Below are positions 5,209 to 5,609 of a DNA stretch of 5,609 nt, in pieces; the stretch's first letter is position 1, and the number at the start of each line of letters is the position of its first letter. The stretch lies in the NCBI GenBank assembly GCA_964471665.1, contig CAYYHG010000173.1:1-5609 (forward strand). Direction: 5' to 3'. Origin of the DNA: SW-9-67-25 sp964471665 (GTDB lineage Archaea > Halobacteriota > Halobacteria > Halobacteriales > Haloarculaceae). Position numbers and translations under genes: made by a program. The notes beneath the pieces were generated by a model. It made no database searches and was not told where the DNA came from. It saw nothing but the letters and a program-made list of their open reading frames with translations.

Positions 5209-5609
5209 TCACGAGGACGACGCGTCCATGGCGTTTACCGTCTCGGTGACCCAGCCCGTCGCGCCGCTGGGGAACGAGTCCGAACGGTCCTCGGGCTGGA
5301 GGGTCCCCTCGCCGTCGATGGCCCGCACGACGACGTCGTGTGTCCCGTCCGGTTCGAACTCGTGGCGCCACTGTCGCCACACGTCGTCGCCGGGGAGTGG
5401 TTCGGAGAGTTCGGCGTCCGTCCAGGTGTCGCCGCCGTCGGTCGATACCTCCACCCTGTCGATACCGCGGGTGCCCGCGTACGCGTGGCCGGCCACCTCC
5501 ACGTCGCCGTTGTCCAGCATGGTGGTGCTCCAGAGCTTGGCGACGGTGTTGACCGGGCCGGTGCCGTGCCAGCCGCGCTGTTCCCAGTAGCCGTCCATCT
5601 CCTCGTCGA
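5209..5609 (-). CDS. Sulfite oxidase-type molybdopterin oxidoreductase, C-terminal part (cut by window edge)
   Basis: About 132 C-terminal residues are visible; the frame remains open to base 5609 and the molybdenum-binding domain lies beyond it. The segment MDGYWEQRGWHG is typical of the junction after the catalytic domain. It is followed by a beta-rich dimerisation domain of the Mo-co dimer type: GHAYAGTRGIDRVEVSTDGG, then TW, WRQWRHEF, VVRAIDGEG, LQPEDR and the closing GATGW. In this enzyme family the domain mediates homodimers that oxidise sulfite or related substrates. The Moco-ligating cysteine and substrate residues cannot be checked here, so the substrate (sulfite, nitrate or a peptide methionine sulfoxide) is open. 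A signal peptide also cannot be assessed. It precedes the small membrane protein at 4887 with a 25-bp gap. Confidence 0.9.
   Translation of the reverse strand, partial: DEEMDGYWEQRGWHGTGPVNTVAKLWSTTMLDNGDVEVAGHAYAGTRGIDRVEVSTDGGDTWTDAELSEPLPGDDVWRQWRHEFEPDGTHDVVVRAIDGEGTLQPEDRSDSFPSGATGWVTETVNAMDASSS

Noticed and set aside
1..5609. tRNA, rRNA or transposase genes
   Set aside because: I looked for cloverleaf-like stems with T-loop sequences and for transposase or recombinase motifs on both strands and saw none; the palindromes do not fold as tRNAs.

Overview
The window looks like chromosomal DNA from a haloarchaeon (class Halobacteria). It is GC-rich with strong G/C third positions. Its proteins are acidic or alanine/aspartate-rich. 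Ribosomal proteins S12 and S7 are of archaeal type, start codons lack Shine-Dalgarno sequences, and AT-rich boxes sit about 30 bases upstream of ATG codons, as expected for leaderless haloarchaeal transcripts.

Layout. (1) Bases 1-780 are an accessory segment with visibly lower GC. It holds three long imperfect palindromes of about 82-84 bp (1-79, 619-700, 697-780) and one reverse-strand gene for a 142-residue membrane protein (111-539). The three palindromes share one architecture: perfect 15-17 bp outer arms bounded by TATA and TAA, around a second inner hairpin. The arm sequences themselves are unrelated. The last two abut and share four bases. (2) Bases 781-1957 carry a promoter and the rps12-rps7 pair, separated by one base. 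(3) Bases 1958-4055 carry bioY-bioM-bioN, a complete three-part ECF-type biotin transporter (S component, ATPase, T component) with overlapping starts and stops. Its promoter region contains a candidate BirA (biotin repressor) operator over the TATA-like box. (4) Bases 4088-5609 are all on the reverse strand: a protein with an HExxH zinc-peptidase-like motif (probably the haloarchaeal DUF5781 family), a 98-residue three-helix membrane protein, and the C-terminal end of a sulfite-oxidase-type molybdopterin enzyme that runs off the right edge.

How it fits together. In many haloarchaea rps12 and rps7 follow the RNA polymerase genes and nusA and precede the EF-2 gene (recalled knowledge). Here the hairpin-bounded segment lies on the upstream side and the biotin transporter on the downstream side, so this conserved translation locus appears to have been broken open. 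The transporter operon is self-contained and probably repressed when biotin is plentiful. The most novel-looking signal is the family of paired, sequence-divergent but structure-conserved palindromes flanking a cargo gene. I could not identify it with any known element.
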